A stretch of DNA of 35,632 bases from assembly GCA_002423125.1 (NCBI GenBank), contig DIUW01000001.1:1-35632 (forward strand), given 5' to 3'. Origin of the DNA: Legionellaceae bacterium UBA6148 (GTDB lineage Bacteria; Pseudomonadota; Gammaproteobacteria; Legionellales; Legionellaceae). Below are positions 17,217 to 25,745 of the stretch, piece after piece. A program made the translations under genes and the position numbers. Below the pieces are notes generated by a model. That model saw only the letters and a list, made by a program, of their open reading frames with translations, did not search any database and had not been told where the DNA came from. Every line of letters starts with the position of its first letter. Position 1 is the stretch's first letter.

Positions 17217-17708
17217 TCATCGGTACTGCTCCAAAATCGCGTCGACCGTCTCAACGGTCAGGTTTTCATGATACTCTTTATTAATTTGCATCATGGGTGC
17301 ATTGACACAAGCACCGAGGCATTCGACGGATCGCAACGTAAATCGCTCATCAGGGGTCGTTTCACCTAACCGAATCGCCAATTTATCCTCAAGATGCTGC
17401 ACGATAGCATCACAATCGCGTAATTTACATGAAATATTGGTACAAACATTCACAATATTTCGGCCACAAGGCTTTTGTTCATACATAGAATAAAAAGATG
17501 CCACTTCATATACTGCAATGGCTGGCATTTCTAAATATAGTGCAATCGCATTCATCAACTCAGGGGTTAAATGGCCGTGCTCTTCCTGAACAATCATTAA
17601 TGCCGCCATCACTGCCGATTGTTTTTGATCGACAGGATATTTAGCAATCCAATGGTCAATGTCCTGCATACGCTCTGCAGAAACGAATTGAGTTAAATTT
17701 TCCGACAT
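17217..17708 (-). CDS. nuoE: NADH-quinone oxidoreductase subunit E (2Fe-2S)
   Basis: A 163-aa thioredoxin-like subunit with the off-path N1a cluster. Ligands are C89 and C94 (VCTNISC) and C130 and C134 (ECLGAC). The N-terminal helical part (MQDIDHWIAKYPVDQKQSA) and YEVASFYSMYEQKP are standard. It sits between nuoD (12-bp gap) and nuoF. Confidence 0.97.
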   Translation of the reverse strand: MSENLTQFVSAERMQDIDHWIAKYPVDQKQSAVMAALMIVQEEHGHLTPELMNAIALYLEMPAIAVYEVASFYSMYEQKPCGRNIVNVCTNISCKLRDCDAIVQHLEDKLAIRLGETTPDERFTLRSVECLGACVNAPMMQINKEYHENLTVETVDAILEQYR

Positions 17709-17720
17709 GATTGTAAACCC

Positions 17721-18974
17721 TTACCTATCTATTTCACCAAATACAATATCCTGGCTCGCAAGAATTGCGACACCATCAGCCAACATATGTCCACGTACCA
17801 TTTCATCAAAGCTTGCTAAATGAGCAAAGCCTGGCGCTCTGATTTTCATTCGATATGGCTTATTAGCCCCATCAGATACTAAATAAATACCAAACTCTCC
17901 TTTGGGTGCTTCAACTGCGCTATATACTTCGCCAACAGGAAGCGAGAAGCCTTCCGTAAATAATTTAAAATGGTGAATCATTGCTTCCATATCTGTTTTC
18001 ATTTCACGACGTGTTGGCGGAGTAATCTTTTGGTCATCCAGTTTAATTGGCCCTGGATTATGACGAAGCCATTCAATACACTGACGGATAATCAGATTGG
18101 ATTGGCGCATTTCTTCCACACGCACTAAATAACGGTCGTAGCAATCACCGGTTTTACCTACAGGAATATCAAAATCAACTTTATCATAAGCAGCATAAGG
18201 TTGTTTTTTACGCAGATCCCATGCGACACCTGATGCTCGAAGCATGGGACCTGTAAATCCCCATTGCAATGCATCTTCTGGAGAGACAACACCGATATCA
18301 ACAGTACGCTGCTTCCAAATTCGATTGTCCGTCAATAACGTTTCATACTCATCCATACAACGCGGAAATCGCTCCGTGAACGCCCATAGAAAGTCCAATA
18401 AACTTCCTTGACGAGTCTCATTCATTATTTCTACTTCGCGATCAGTATGCCATCGAGATGCTTTATATTGAGGCATTGTATCAGGAAGATCTCGTGAAAC
18501 ACCACCTGGCCGATAATACGTCGCATGCATGCGTGCACCGCTAACCGCTTCGTAACAATCGAATAAATCTTCTCGCTCACGAAAACAATACAAAAAAACG
18601 GTCATTGCACCAATGTCCAATGCAATCGCACCCAACCAAAGTAAGTGATTTAAAATGCGAGTCACTTCGTCAAACATGGTACGAATATACTGTGCACGAA
18701 TGGGTGCTTCTACTCCAAGCAATTTTTCGATAGCGCGAACATAACCATGTTCGTTACACATCATTGAGACATAATCGAGTCGGTCCATATAACCAATACT
18801 CTGTAAATAAGGCTTCGTCTCAACCAACTTTTCGGTGCCGCGATGCAATAAGCCAATATGAGGATCAGCTCGAACGATTGTCTCACCCTCCAATTCCAAT
18901 ACAAGACGCAATACACCGTGTGCCGCTGGATGCTGGGGGCCAAAATTCAATGTGTAATTTTGTAATTCAATCAT
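17721..18974 (-). CDS. nuoD: NADH-quinone oxidoreductase subunit D
   Basis: The 417-aa 49-kDa-type subunit, related to NiFe-hydrogenase large subunits, forming the quinone site with NuoB. Hallmarks are LNFGPQHPAAHGVLRL with the quinone-loop His, GLLHRGTEKLVE, MDRLDYVSMMCNEHGY and the C-terminal DIVFGEIDR ending with the conserved Arg. It is separate from nuoC, unlike the fused NuoCD of enterobacteria. Its ATG overlaps the nuoC stop by 4 bp (ATGA), so translation is coupled. Confidence 0.97.
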   Translation of the reverse strand: MIELQNYTLNFGPQHPAAHGVLRLVLELEGETIVRADPHIGLLHRGTEKLVETKPYLQSIGYMDRLDYVSMMCNEHGYVRAIEKLLGVEAPIRAQYIRTMFDEVTRILNHLLWLGAIALDIGAMTVFLYCFREREDLFDCYEAVSGARMHATYYRPGGVSRDLPDTMPQYKASRWHTDREVEIMNETRQGSLLDFLWAFTERFPRCMDEYETLLTDNRIWKQRTVDIGVVSPEDALQWGFTGPMLRASGVAWDLRKKQPYAAYDKVDFDIPVGKTGDCYDRYLVRVEEMRQSNLIIRQCIEWLRHNPGPIKLDDQKITPPTRREMKTDMEAMIHHFKLFTEGFSLPVGEVYSAVEAPKGEFGIYLVSDGANKPYRMKIRAPGFAHLASFDEMVRGHMLADGVAILASQDIVFGEIDR

Positions 18975-19669
18975 TTTGCGCTCTCAGGAGATTCAATATA
19001 ACGATTGTCATGACGAATCACCTTAGGCACAGAGATTCGAGGTACAATATCAACAGGCTCATAAATAACTTTTTGAAGCGTCGCATCATAACGCATTTCA
19101 ACATGACCACTCAATGGGAAATCTTTTCTAAAGGGGTGACCAATAAACCCATAATCCGTCAAGATACGTCTTAAATCGGGATGACCATCAAATAATATGC
19201 CAAATAAATCATACGCCTCTCGCTCAAACCAATTCGCTGATTTCCAGACACCATGCATAGAAGGAACGACAAGATTCGATTCATCAACCCCTACTTTCAC
19301 CCGAATACGATGGTTTTTTTGAGTTGATAGTAAGTGATAAACAACAGCAAACCGAGGTTTATCCCAAACAGTAGCTGATGATTCGCGCACATCAACTGCG
19401 CGTGAAAATCCAAGTTCTGTTGCAGGTTCAGTTTCCCAATCGTATTGGCCATAATAAAGATAATCCACAGCACATATATCAATCAGCTGATCAAACAAAA
19501 AATCAGAGTAATCACGCAATTGAAGCAATAGGGGCTTTAAATGTGCTACCGTGCAATCAATCGTCACTTCATTATTGGCAACAACCAACGTTTGAATGCA
19601 ATCAGCTACTTCAGCATTTAGCCGCTCGATTAAAGTTTCAGTTTTCGTCATTGCAGTCGTGTCTCTCAT
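18971..19669 (-). CDS. nuoC: NADH-quinone oxidoreductase subunit C
   Basis: A 232-aa 30-kDa-type subunit that packs against NuoD. The signature block WFEREAYDLFGILFDGHPDLRRILTDYGF, split here as WFEREAYDLFGI and GHPDLRRILTDYGF, is intact, followed by GHPFRKDFPLSG. The C-terminal region ends with SVPKVIRHDNRYIESP. Two starts are possible, at 19669 or six codons later at 19651; the first is 8 bp after the nuoB stop. Confidence 0.96.
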   Translation of the reverse strand: MRDTTAMTKTETLIERLNAEVADCIQTLVVANNEVTIDCTVAHLKPLLLQLRDYSDFLFDQLIDICAVDYLYYGQYDWETEPATELGFSRAVDVRESSATVWDKPRFAVVYHLLSTQKNHRIRVKVGVDESNLVVPSMHGVWKSANWFEREAYDLFGILFDGHPDLRRILTDYGFIGHPFRKDFPLSGHVEMRYDATLQKVIYEPVDIVPRISVPKVIRHDNRYIESPESAK

Positions 19670-19677
19670 GATATCAT

Positions 19678-20154
19678 TTAAGCCTGAATGATCCGCTTAC
19701 GCCGGATTTTATTCTGTAATTGAATAATCCCATATAGCAATGCTTCTGCTGTTGGGGGGCAACCAGGGACATATACATCAACGGGAACAATACGATCACA
19801 CCCACGCACAACAGAATATGAGTAATGATAATAACCGCCACCGTTTGCGCAAGACCCCATTGAAATAACCCAGCGAGGCTCTGCCATTTGATCATATACT
19901 TTACGTAATGCAGGAGCCATTTTATTGCATAATGTCCCAGCTACAATCATCACATCCGATTGCCGAGGACTAGGTCGAAAAATAATTCCAAAACGATCCA
20001 AATCGTATCGCGCAGCACCCACATGCATCATTTCAACGGCGCAACACGCCAAACCAAAGGTCATTGGCCACATGGAGCCACTTTGAGCCCAGCCAACTAA
20101 TTTCTCAACCGAGGTTGTAGTAAAGCCATTTTTTTTAAATTCTTCAGATGCCAT
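19678..20154 (-). CDS. nuoB: NADH-quinone oxidoreductase subunit B
   Basis: A 158-aa subunit holding the terminal 4Fe-4S cluster N2, which reduces quinone. The four ligands are visible: adjacent C37 and C38 in GLACCAVEMM, C102 in GSCANGGGYYH, and C132 in PGCPPTAEAL. VGAARYDLDRFG and the FRPSPRQSDVMIVAGT block are standard. The C-terminus is short and basic. An 87-bp spacer with a hairpin separates it from nuoA. Confidence 0.97.
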   Translation of the reverse strand: MASEEFKKNGFTTTSVEKLVGWAQSGSMWPMTFGLACCAVEMMHVGAARYDLDRFGIIFRPSPRQSDVMIVAGTLCNKMAPALRKVYDQMAEPRWVISMGSCANGGGYYHYSYSVVRGCDRIVPVDVYVPGCPPTAEALLYGIIQLQNKIRRKRIIQA

Positions 20155-20207
20155 AGCAAGTCTCTAAATGTGTAGTACTACCTAACGTGTTATTTTATCT
20201 ACGATTC

Positions 20208-20234
20208 GTCATTGCGATGTCACAAAGCAATGAC
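20208..20234 (-). promoter_or_regulatory. Hairpin in the nuoA-nuoB spacer
   Basis: GTCATTGC (20208-20215) pairs with GCAATGAC (20227-20234) around an 11-base loop. It lies just after the nuoA stop. No U run follows, so it is more likely a stability or processing element, or a REP-like insertion, than a terminator. Confidence 0.4.
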
Positions 20235-20241
20235 AGCATGA

Positions 20242-20601
20242 TTATTCCCACTCAAGCGCACCGCGCTTCCACTCATATATAAATCCAATCACAAGAAGCC
20301 CAAGAAACATCATCATGGCAGCAAAGCCAAACCAGCCAATCCGGCGCAATGCAAGCGCCCACGGGAAGAAAAAAGCGGTTTCTAAATCAAAAATGATGAA
20401 TAAAATTGCGACCAAATAAAAGCGCACGTCAAAAGGGATACGTGAACTCTCAAATGCGGGAAACCCACACTCGTAAGGCGCATTTTTTTCTGCATCGGGT
20501 GACCGAGTAGATAGCAGCGAACCGGCCGTCAACATGGCAAGACCGAGGGCTAACCCAATGATAATAAAAATGAGAACGGGGAAATATTCCGATAGCATCA
20601 T
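20242..20601 (-). CDS. nuoA: NADH-quinone oxidoreductase subunit A
   Basis: A 119-aa, three-helix membrane subunit and the first gene of the complex I operon. Conserved parts are APYECGFPAFESSRIPFDVRFY, split here as APYECGFPAF and SSRIPFDVRFYLVAILFIIF, and the acidic DLETAFFFPWA. Its ATG lies 18 bp after the mature 3' end of the tRNA-Leu gene with an AAAGAGAA ribosome-binding site, leaving no room for an independent promoter. Expression is therefore probably driven from the tpiA/secG side, with the tRNA processed out. Confidence 0.97.
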   Translation of the reverse strand: MMLSEYFPVLIFIIIGLALGLAMLTAGSLLSTRSPDAEKNAPYECGFPAFESSRIPFDVRFYLVAILFIIFDLETAFFFPWALALRRIGWFGFAAMMMFLGLLVIGFIYEWKRGALEWE

Positions 20602-20619
20602 GTTGCATTCTCTTTAGAT

Positions 20620-20704
20620 TGGTACCGAAGGCCGGACTCGAACCGGCACAGCTTGCGCCACCGCCCCCTCAAGACGGCGTGTCTACCAATTCCACCACTT
20701 CGGC
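20620..20704 (-). tRNA. tRNA-Leu (anticodon GAG)
   Basis: An 85-base class II tRNA on the minus strand, with the CCA end encoded. The acceptor stem GCCGAAG pairs with CTTCGGT. The D-arm contains GGTGGAATTGGTAGAC, the anticodon loop is TTGAGGG with anticodon GAG at 20668-20670, a long variable arm follows (as in leucine tRNAs), and the T-arm is GCCGGTTCGAGTCCGGC. It sits between secG and nuoA on the same strand and probably belongs to a shared transcript. Confidence 0.96.
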
Positions 20705-20707
20705 AAT

Positions 20708-21022
20708 TTATTGTTGTCCATTATCAACCGGCACTGGAATACTGCTCTCCGGCGCACTGGTTTGTTGAGGAATACTACTTGTTTGTTGATACTGCCTTGC
20801 AACCAAGGAAGACAACGAGAGGCTCGTTACAAAAAACGCTAACGCCAAGCCACCAGTGAACTTAAATAAAAATCCACCAGTCCCACGGCTACCAAATAGC
20901 GTATTGGATGCACCTGAACCAAAGGACGCGCCAATATCCGCACCCTTTCCGTGCTGAATGAGTACCAAGCCTACAACTGAGGCCGCAATCAACACATGAA
21001 CTATTAATATTAACTGATACAT
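20708..21022 (-). CDS. secG: Protein translocase subunit SecG
   Basis: A 104-aa inner-membrane component of the SecYEG channel. Two hydrophobic helices (residues 3-21 and about 50-70) flank the conserved HGKGADIGASFGSGASNTLFGS loop, split here as QHGKGADIGASFGSG and ASNTLFGSRG. The C-terminus is Gln/Ser/Pro-rich and probably disordered. Its start overlaps the tpiA stop by 13 bp, and the tRNA-Leu follows after 3 bp. tpiA-secG-tRNA-Leu is a common gammaproteobacterial arrangement. Confidence 0.95.
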   Translation of the reverse strand: MYQLILIVHVLIAASVVGLVLIQHGKGADIGASFGSGASNTLFGSRGTGGFLFKFTGGLALAFFVTSLSLSSLVARQYQQTSSIPQQTSAPESSIPVPVDNGQQ

Positions 21023-21759
21023 TTTACGATTTCCACAAATTGTTGAGCATTTAAAGATGCTCCACCCACAAGGCCGCCATCCACATCAGGCATCGCAAAC
21101 AACGAATGCGCATTGTGTTCATTGACGCTGCCACCATATAAAATCGGCACACGTGCTGCATTAACTGGTTCTAACTGCGCAATCTGATTGCGTATAAATT
21201 CATGCACTGCTTGAGCTTGCTCTGCAGATGCGGTTTTTCCAGTGCCAATGGCCCAAACAGGTTCATAAGCAATCACACAATGGTTAAACACATCGCTTAA
21301 GCCCTGGGACACCGCATGTAATTGCTTTGCAATCACCGCTTCCGTCAAGCCCTGTTCTCTCTCTGCAAGAGTCTCCCCTACACAAAGGACTGGTATCATA
21401 TCACTTTCTTTCGCGTGGTGGAATTTTTTCGCAACAAAATTTTCATCTTCTCCAAATAACTGCCGACGTTCGGAATGTCCGACTAAAACATACTGACAAT
21501 TAAACTCACGTAACATCGGTGCAGACAGCTCTCCGGTGAAGGCTCCTGACAAAGCTGGATACACATTTTGTGCTCCCCAACGGATAGCGCTAGTGGACAA
21601 TAATTCTTGTACTTTTGGCAAATATACAGAGGGAGGAAACACGACGCAGTGGGCTTGTTGTTGTGCAGAGAGATCATGGATGAGCGAACGAAGTAAACCA
21701 TCAATTAGCTCGAAACAACCATTCATTTTCCAATTACCCATCACCAGACGCTGCCTCAT
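21010..21759 (-). CDS. tpiA: Triose-phosphate isomerase
   Basis: A glycolytic TIM-barrel enzyme of 249 aa that interconverts dihydroxyacetone phosphate and glyceraldehyde 3-phosphate. The active-site residues are present: Lys in MGNWKMNG, His in VLVGHSERRQLFGE, Glu in AYEPVWAIGTGKTA, and the phosphate loop LYGGSVNEHNA. The start is set at the ATG 21757-21759, preceded by a GAGGGGG site; the frame is open 12 codons further upstream, but those residues are not family-like. A promoter-like pair lies upstream, divergent from priA. Confidence 0.97.
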   Translation of the reverse strand: MRQRLVMGNWKMNGCFELIDGLLRSLIHDLSAQQQAHCVVFPPSVYLPKVQELLSTSAIRWGAQNVYPALSGAFTGELSAPMLREFNCQYVLVGHSERRQLFGEDENFVAKKFHHAKESDMIPVLCVGETLAEREQGLTEAVIAKQLHAVSQGLSDVFNHCVIAYEPVWAIGTGKTASAEQAQAVHEFIRNQIAQLEPVNAARVPILYGGSVNEHNAHSLFAMPDVDGGLVGGASLNAQQFVEIVKCIS

Positions 21760-21786
21760 CGTGCCCCCTCTCAAAATAAAATAGAG

Positions 21787-21816
21787 ACTATACATTGAAG
21801 CATCATTCCGTTACAA
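21787..21816 (-). promoter_or_regulatory. Putative promoter for tpiA-secG-tRNA-nuo
   Basis: On the minus strand TTGTAA (21811-21816) and TATAGT (21787-21792) are separated by 18 bp, about 28 bp upstream of the tpiA start. It is a reasonable sigma-70-type match and the only plausible promoter seen ahead of the tpiA-to-nuoN run. Confidence 0.45.
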
Positions 21817-21820
21817 GATT

Positions 21821-21849
21821 TTGATTTACAAACCGCACACTCGTATAAT
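21821..21849 (+). promoter_or_regulatory. Putative sigma-70 promoter for priA
   Basis: TTGATT (21821-21826) and a perfect TATAAT (21844-21849) are 17 bp apart. Transcription would start near 21856, which excludes the ATG at 21852 as the priA start and supports 21885. Confidence 0.6.
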
Positions 21850-21884
21850 GCATGAACTACTTCCTTAATCTCACAAGCGGTTTC

Positions 21885-24062
21885 ATGCACGTTACGCCAC
21901 AACCTATTGTTCATGTTTGCATACCCAATACACGCAAGGACTATTTTGATTATTATGGTGATGCTGATCTCGCGATAGGCATCCGAGTTTGGGTGCCTTT
22001 TGGAACTAAAAAACGAATGGGTGTTGTCATTGGGCACGGCGAGGCTTCAAATACCAAGTTTGTTATAAAACCCATTATTCAAATCATCGACAACGAACCG
22101 ATTTTACCACCCCACTTACTTCGTCTGTGTCGCTGGGTGAGCCAGTATTATCACGCTCCATTATCCGAAGTGATTCTACTTGCTTTACCAAAATATTATC
22201 GTGATGGACGCGCTTATGCATCATTAAGAGAATCGGATTATCAACTTTCTCTCACCCCTGCGGATGCACATGCACAATTAAGTAGTCGCGCAAAGCGTCA
22301 ACATGAATTAATTCATTTATTCACAACATGCCCTACGCTATCAAAAGAAAAAGTGATCGACGCAGGCTTCACTCCCGCTCAATTGAAAAATTTACTTACT
22401 CAAGGCATTCTCAAAACAATACCTCGCGCAGACACGGCTCCCTCTAGATCCTGCTCTGATCCCTTGCCGCTCAATCCTGAGCAAACCGACGTGGTTTTGA
22501 AAATAACTCAAGCATTACACTCCTACCGATGCTTCTTACTCAAAGGAGTGACTGGAAGCGGTAAAACAGAAGTTTATCTACAAGTCATTGCAAACGTTTT
22601 AAACAATGGTAAACAAGTTTTAATTCTTGTGCCTGAAATTGGCCTAACACCTCAGCTGCTATCACGATTTAGTGATCGCTTTAACGAACCCATGGCAGTG
22701 GTTCACTCAAATCTGAGTGATACCGAGCGCAGTCGTGCGTGGCAACGAGCAAAAGAATCCACCGTCAAGCTAGTCATAGGCACTCGGGGGGCAATATTTA
22801 CTCCCATGCCGGATTTAGGTTTGATCGTCATCGATGAAGAACATGACGCATCATTAAAACAAATGGACCGAGTTCGCTATTCCGCGCGGGATACCGCACT
22901 TATGCGGGCACATACGGCTAATATCCCTATCGTATTGGGATCTGCAACACCAAGCCTTGAAAGCCTGCACAATTGTAACCAAGGGAAATACACGTTATTG
23001 CAATTGACTCAAAAAGCAGTCAGCCAGGTCCCATTGCGATATCAACTGTTGGATATTCGCAATCAAGTTCTGGATGAAGGACTGGCGCCGCAAACCATTA
23101 CGCTGATTCGTGAGCATTTGGAACGAAAGCATCAAGTCTTGGTGTTTATCAATCGCCGTGGATTTTCACCCGTATTATTATGCCATCAATGCGGATGGAT
23201 GGCTGATTGTCGTGCATGTGATTCGCATTTGACCGTGCATCGAACCTCAGAGAAACTCGTATGTCATCATTGCGGTTTGGTTCAATCGATTCCACGCCAT
23301 TGTAAAAAATGCTCAAGCTCAGAGTTAGTTCCCATTGGCGCAGGCACACAGCGAATTTTTAACGCACTCTCGGCACAATTTCCCACCACTCATATATTGC
23401 GAATTGATCGTGATGAAATCCAAAAAAAGAACGCCTTAAATGAGTGTCTCGATAAAATTAACAGTGGTGAAGCGCAATTAATTGTCGGCACCCAAATGCT
23501 CGCTAAAGGCCACCATTTTCCCCTACTCACACTGGTCGTCGTGCTGGATGCGGATAATGGGTTTTATAATCAAGATTTTCGAGCGATCGAACGTTTAGGT
23601 CAATTACTCACTCAAGTCGCAGGACGAGCGGGCCGCGAGCAGCATGCCGGTCATGTGCTCATTCAAACGTATTTGCCTCAGCATCCATTGCTCAATTTAC
23701 TCGTTCAACACGGTTATGGAGCGTTCGCAAAATCGCTATTAGAGCTCCGCCAACATGCGCAGCTTCCACCCTACTCTCATTTAGCGATGCTTCGTGCACA
23801 AAGCAAAACAATGCCAAAGGTTCTGCAGTTTCTACATGCGATAAAAAAACAATTGCAACACTGCGGTATCGACATTTTAGGTCCTGCACCGGCACCTTTA
23901 GCTCGAAAAGCCGATCATCACCGAATGCAGTTATTGATCAAATCCCCTTCTCGACACCGACGGGAACAAACATTAATCATGATGCGTGATGCCATTAGTC
24001 AGCATAAATGGGACAAAGGCATTGAATGGACCATTGATGTTGATCCGATGGATCTGTCTTAG
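21885..24062 (+). CDS. priA: Primosomal protein N' (replication restart helicase PriA)
   Basis: A superfamily 2 DNA helicase, 725 aa, that reloads replisomes at stalled forks. The N-terminal DNA-binding region is followed by Walker A GVTGSGKTE (about 221-229), the DEEH box in VIDEEHDASLKQ, ATPSLESL, and an eight-cysteine zinc module (CHQCGWMADCRAC, then CHHCGLVQSIPRHCKKC). The motifs GTQMLAKGHHFP and QVAGRAGRE complete the helicase core. The start at 21885 (MHVTPQPIVHVCIP) fits both the family and the upstream promoter. The gene ends 4 bp from a convergent gene, with no terminator visible between them. Confidence 0.96.
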   Translation: MHVTPQPIVHVCIPNTRKDYFDYYGDADLAIGIRVWVPFGTKKRMGVVIGHGEASNTKFVIKPIIQIIDNEPILPPHLLRLCRWVSQYYHAPLSEVILLALPKYYRDGRAYASLRESDYQLSLTPADAHAQLSSRAKRQHELIHLFTTCPTLSKEKVIDAGFTPAQLKNLLTQGILKTIPRADTAPSRSCSDPLPLNPEQTDVVLKITQALHSYRCFLLKGVTGSGKTEVYLQVIANVLNNGKQVLILVPEIGLTPQLLSRFSDRFNEPMAVVHSNLSDTERSRAWQRAKESTVKLVIGTRGAIFTPMPDLGLIVIDEEHDASLKQMDRVRYSARDTALMRAHTANIPIVLGSATPSLESLHNCNQGKYTLLQLTQKAVSQVPLRYQLLDIRNQVLDEGLAPQTITLIREHLERKHQVLVFINRRGFSPVLLCHQCGWMADCRACDSHLTVHRTSEKLVCHHCGLVQSIPRHCKKCSSSELVPIGAGTQRIFNALSAQFPTTHILRIDRDEIQKKNALNECLDKINSGEAQLIVGTQMLAKGHHFPLLTLVVVLDADNGFYNQDFRAIERLGQLLTQVAGRAGREQHAGHVLIQTYLPQHPLLNLLVQHGYGAFAKSLLELRQHAQLPPYSHLAMLRAQSKTMPKVLQFLHAIKKQLQHCGIDILGPAPAPLARKADHHRMQLLIKSPSRHRREQTLIMMRDAISQHKWDKGIEWTIDVDPMDLS

Positions 24063-24066
24063 GAGG

Positions 24067-25530
24067 CTACACGCAGAAAGAGTGTTCTTCTAACAGCTCA
24101 GCATTACCCGCATCAAGTTTAGTTGTTTCTGTAGTTCCAAACGGCAATTTATTAAGCAAGTCATTATCATACGCATAATAGGCTACCGCAAATATAACGG
24201 CGGCGGGCCAACAAACTGCGAATGTTGTCGTAATAAATAATGGAATGGTTGTATTTTTAACTAAACTATTAATCAAGTTCTGTTGTGCTATTTGCACCTC
24301 ATTTGAAGCACTTGATGTATCCATATTGTCCAATTCAGCCAGTCGTAATGCATGGCATGTTTCTTTGTACGTCCCATAAAAATCACTACTGATGTACATT
24401 GCCGTTGCAAGTAGACACGCAAAAAAACCTGCAACAACTACAGCCGGGGTTGCAAATAAAAATGCTGCCGTAAAGCCCACTGCGAATACTGAAGCGGCTG
24501 CCATACCAAAATGATAAGATGCATTGGTGTGTTCCCAATCGATGTTCAATTGTCGGATTTGTTTATCCAACATATCGCAGTGCTTCGAATAGTTCAGCCG
24601 ATCTTGATGCGAACAGGATGCATCTCCCATCAATTGACGGTAGTGTTCTTTCTCGGCGAGGTACTGCGATTGTTTCGTCAAGTACTCTGCTCGCTTCACT
24701 TGATGATCAATGATGAGTAATGTTAAATCAAACAGTAAAAATCCAGCAGTTAACCAGCAAGCAGCCGCATTGGAGATGTTGAAATAAGTATTATAATTAC
24801 AGAGTAAATTAGTCACTCCCCAGGCCAAATCATTCAATATATGATAATACCGCTTGTACAGTTCTTGGCGACATCGCTCCCATGTTGTTAACGAATTTTC
24901 CGCATCGGTTGGAGAAAAAGTATGTTTAAGAACCATACTAATATTGTTGATAAAACGTGCTGTAAAAAGACCAACGCTTAATGCATTCAGTAGGTTCGTA
25001 GGCGTGTCCAACATCGTAATCATATTATCAAGGTTGATATTGGTACCCAATATTTGATTAAGCTTAATAAGCCATTGGGAATCCTGAGCAAACGCAGCGG
25101 CTTTCTGGACACAACCCCTGCTAAAGGCGTACTGTAGACGCAACAGATTGCTTTGCCCTAATTTGGATCGTATTGTTGTTGTAGTGATTGGATTAGCCGT
25201 TGTTTTTTCGAACGGGTGTTGCGCAAGAATGGCTTTAGAACGCTCATCATATTCGCTGGCTTTTTCTTTTTTGTCATAGACTGTATAAAATTTCACCAGC
25301 AAAATAGAACAATAGTAACAATATAACCGATACTCGTCATGATCGAAATCATTATGATCTAATATAGATAGCACGTGACTAAATTCTTGCTCAATTAACG
25401 TGATGTGTTTGGCTAAAAATCGATAATCTTTTTGATCAGCAAGCGCATCTACATCCTCTCTTGTTTTGACAGTAGAGAAAAATAGTTGTTTATCAGCTGA
25501 TAATGCTCGGTATCGGTTAGGATGGGTCAT
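24067..25530 (-). CDS. Multi-pass membrane protein of unknown function, paralogue A
   Basis: I do not recognise this 487-aa protein. From the ATG at 25530 it has a soluble, helix-rich N-terminal part (about 1-180) and then five or six hydrophobic segments: near 185-205 and 240-275, a pair at about 340-385, and a pair at about 425-455. A charged, Gln/Lys-rich coiled-coil-like stretch lies between (about 280-335). It shares clear motifs with the divergent neighbour: RFINN...VLKH and ILNDLAWGVTNLLC here correspond to RFLIN...VLKH and LINDLIWGITNFLC there. The C-terminus is acidic (AELLEEHSF). An upstream in-frame ATG at 25572 is possible. Such proteins occur as candidate secreted effectors in intracellular gammaproteobacteria, but that role is speculation here. 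Confidence 0.85.
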   Translation of the reverse strand: MTHPNRYRALSADKQLFFSTVKTREDVDALADQKDYRFLAKHITLIEQEFSHVLSILDHNDFDHDEYRLYCYYCSILLVKFYTVYDKKEKASEYDERSKAILAQHPFEKTTANPITTTTIRSKLGQSNLLRLQYAFSRGCVQKAAAFAQDSQWLIKLNQILGTNINLDNMITMLDTPTNLLNALSVGLFTARFINNISMVLKHTFSPTDAENSLTTWERCRQELYKRYYHILNDLAWGVTNLLCNYNTYFNISNAAACWLTAGFLLFDLTLLIIDHQVKRAEYLTKQSQYLAEKEHYRQLMGDASCSHQDRLNYSKHCDMLDKQIRQLNIDWEHTNASYHFGMAAASVFAVGFTAAFLFATPAVVVAGFFACLLATAMYISSDFYGTYKETCHALRLAELDNMDTSSASNEVQIAQQNLINSLVKNTTIPLFITTTFAVCWPAAVIFAVAYYAYDNDLLNKLPFGTTETTKLDAGNAELLEEHSFCV

Positions 25531-25745
25531 AATAGTATCACGCCTATCAATAATGTTCATAATAATATTCAAGCGGTGTAGGATAATATCATGTCATTGA
25601 GTGAAACACCATGACTATTATTTGCTTATGTTTTAGGGTGATTTATTGACATGCTAAAATGGTGTATTTATTGCTCATTATGGTTTTTTGTGACATACTT
25701 ATACCATCGATTTCTTAATACTCAACGATCTTGGGGAGTGGCACT

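Noticed and set aside
21852..21884. Upstream ATG for priA at 21852
   Set aside because: It lies at or before the predicted transcription start from the TATAAT at 21844 and adds residues not seen in PriA.
24067..24085. C-terminal Cys of paralogue A as a prenylation (CaaX) signal
   Set aside because: The ending is SFCV, with Cys second from the end, so it does not fit CaaX.
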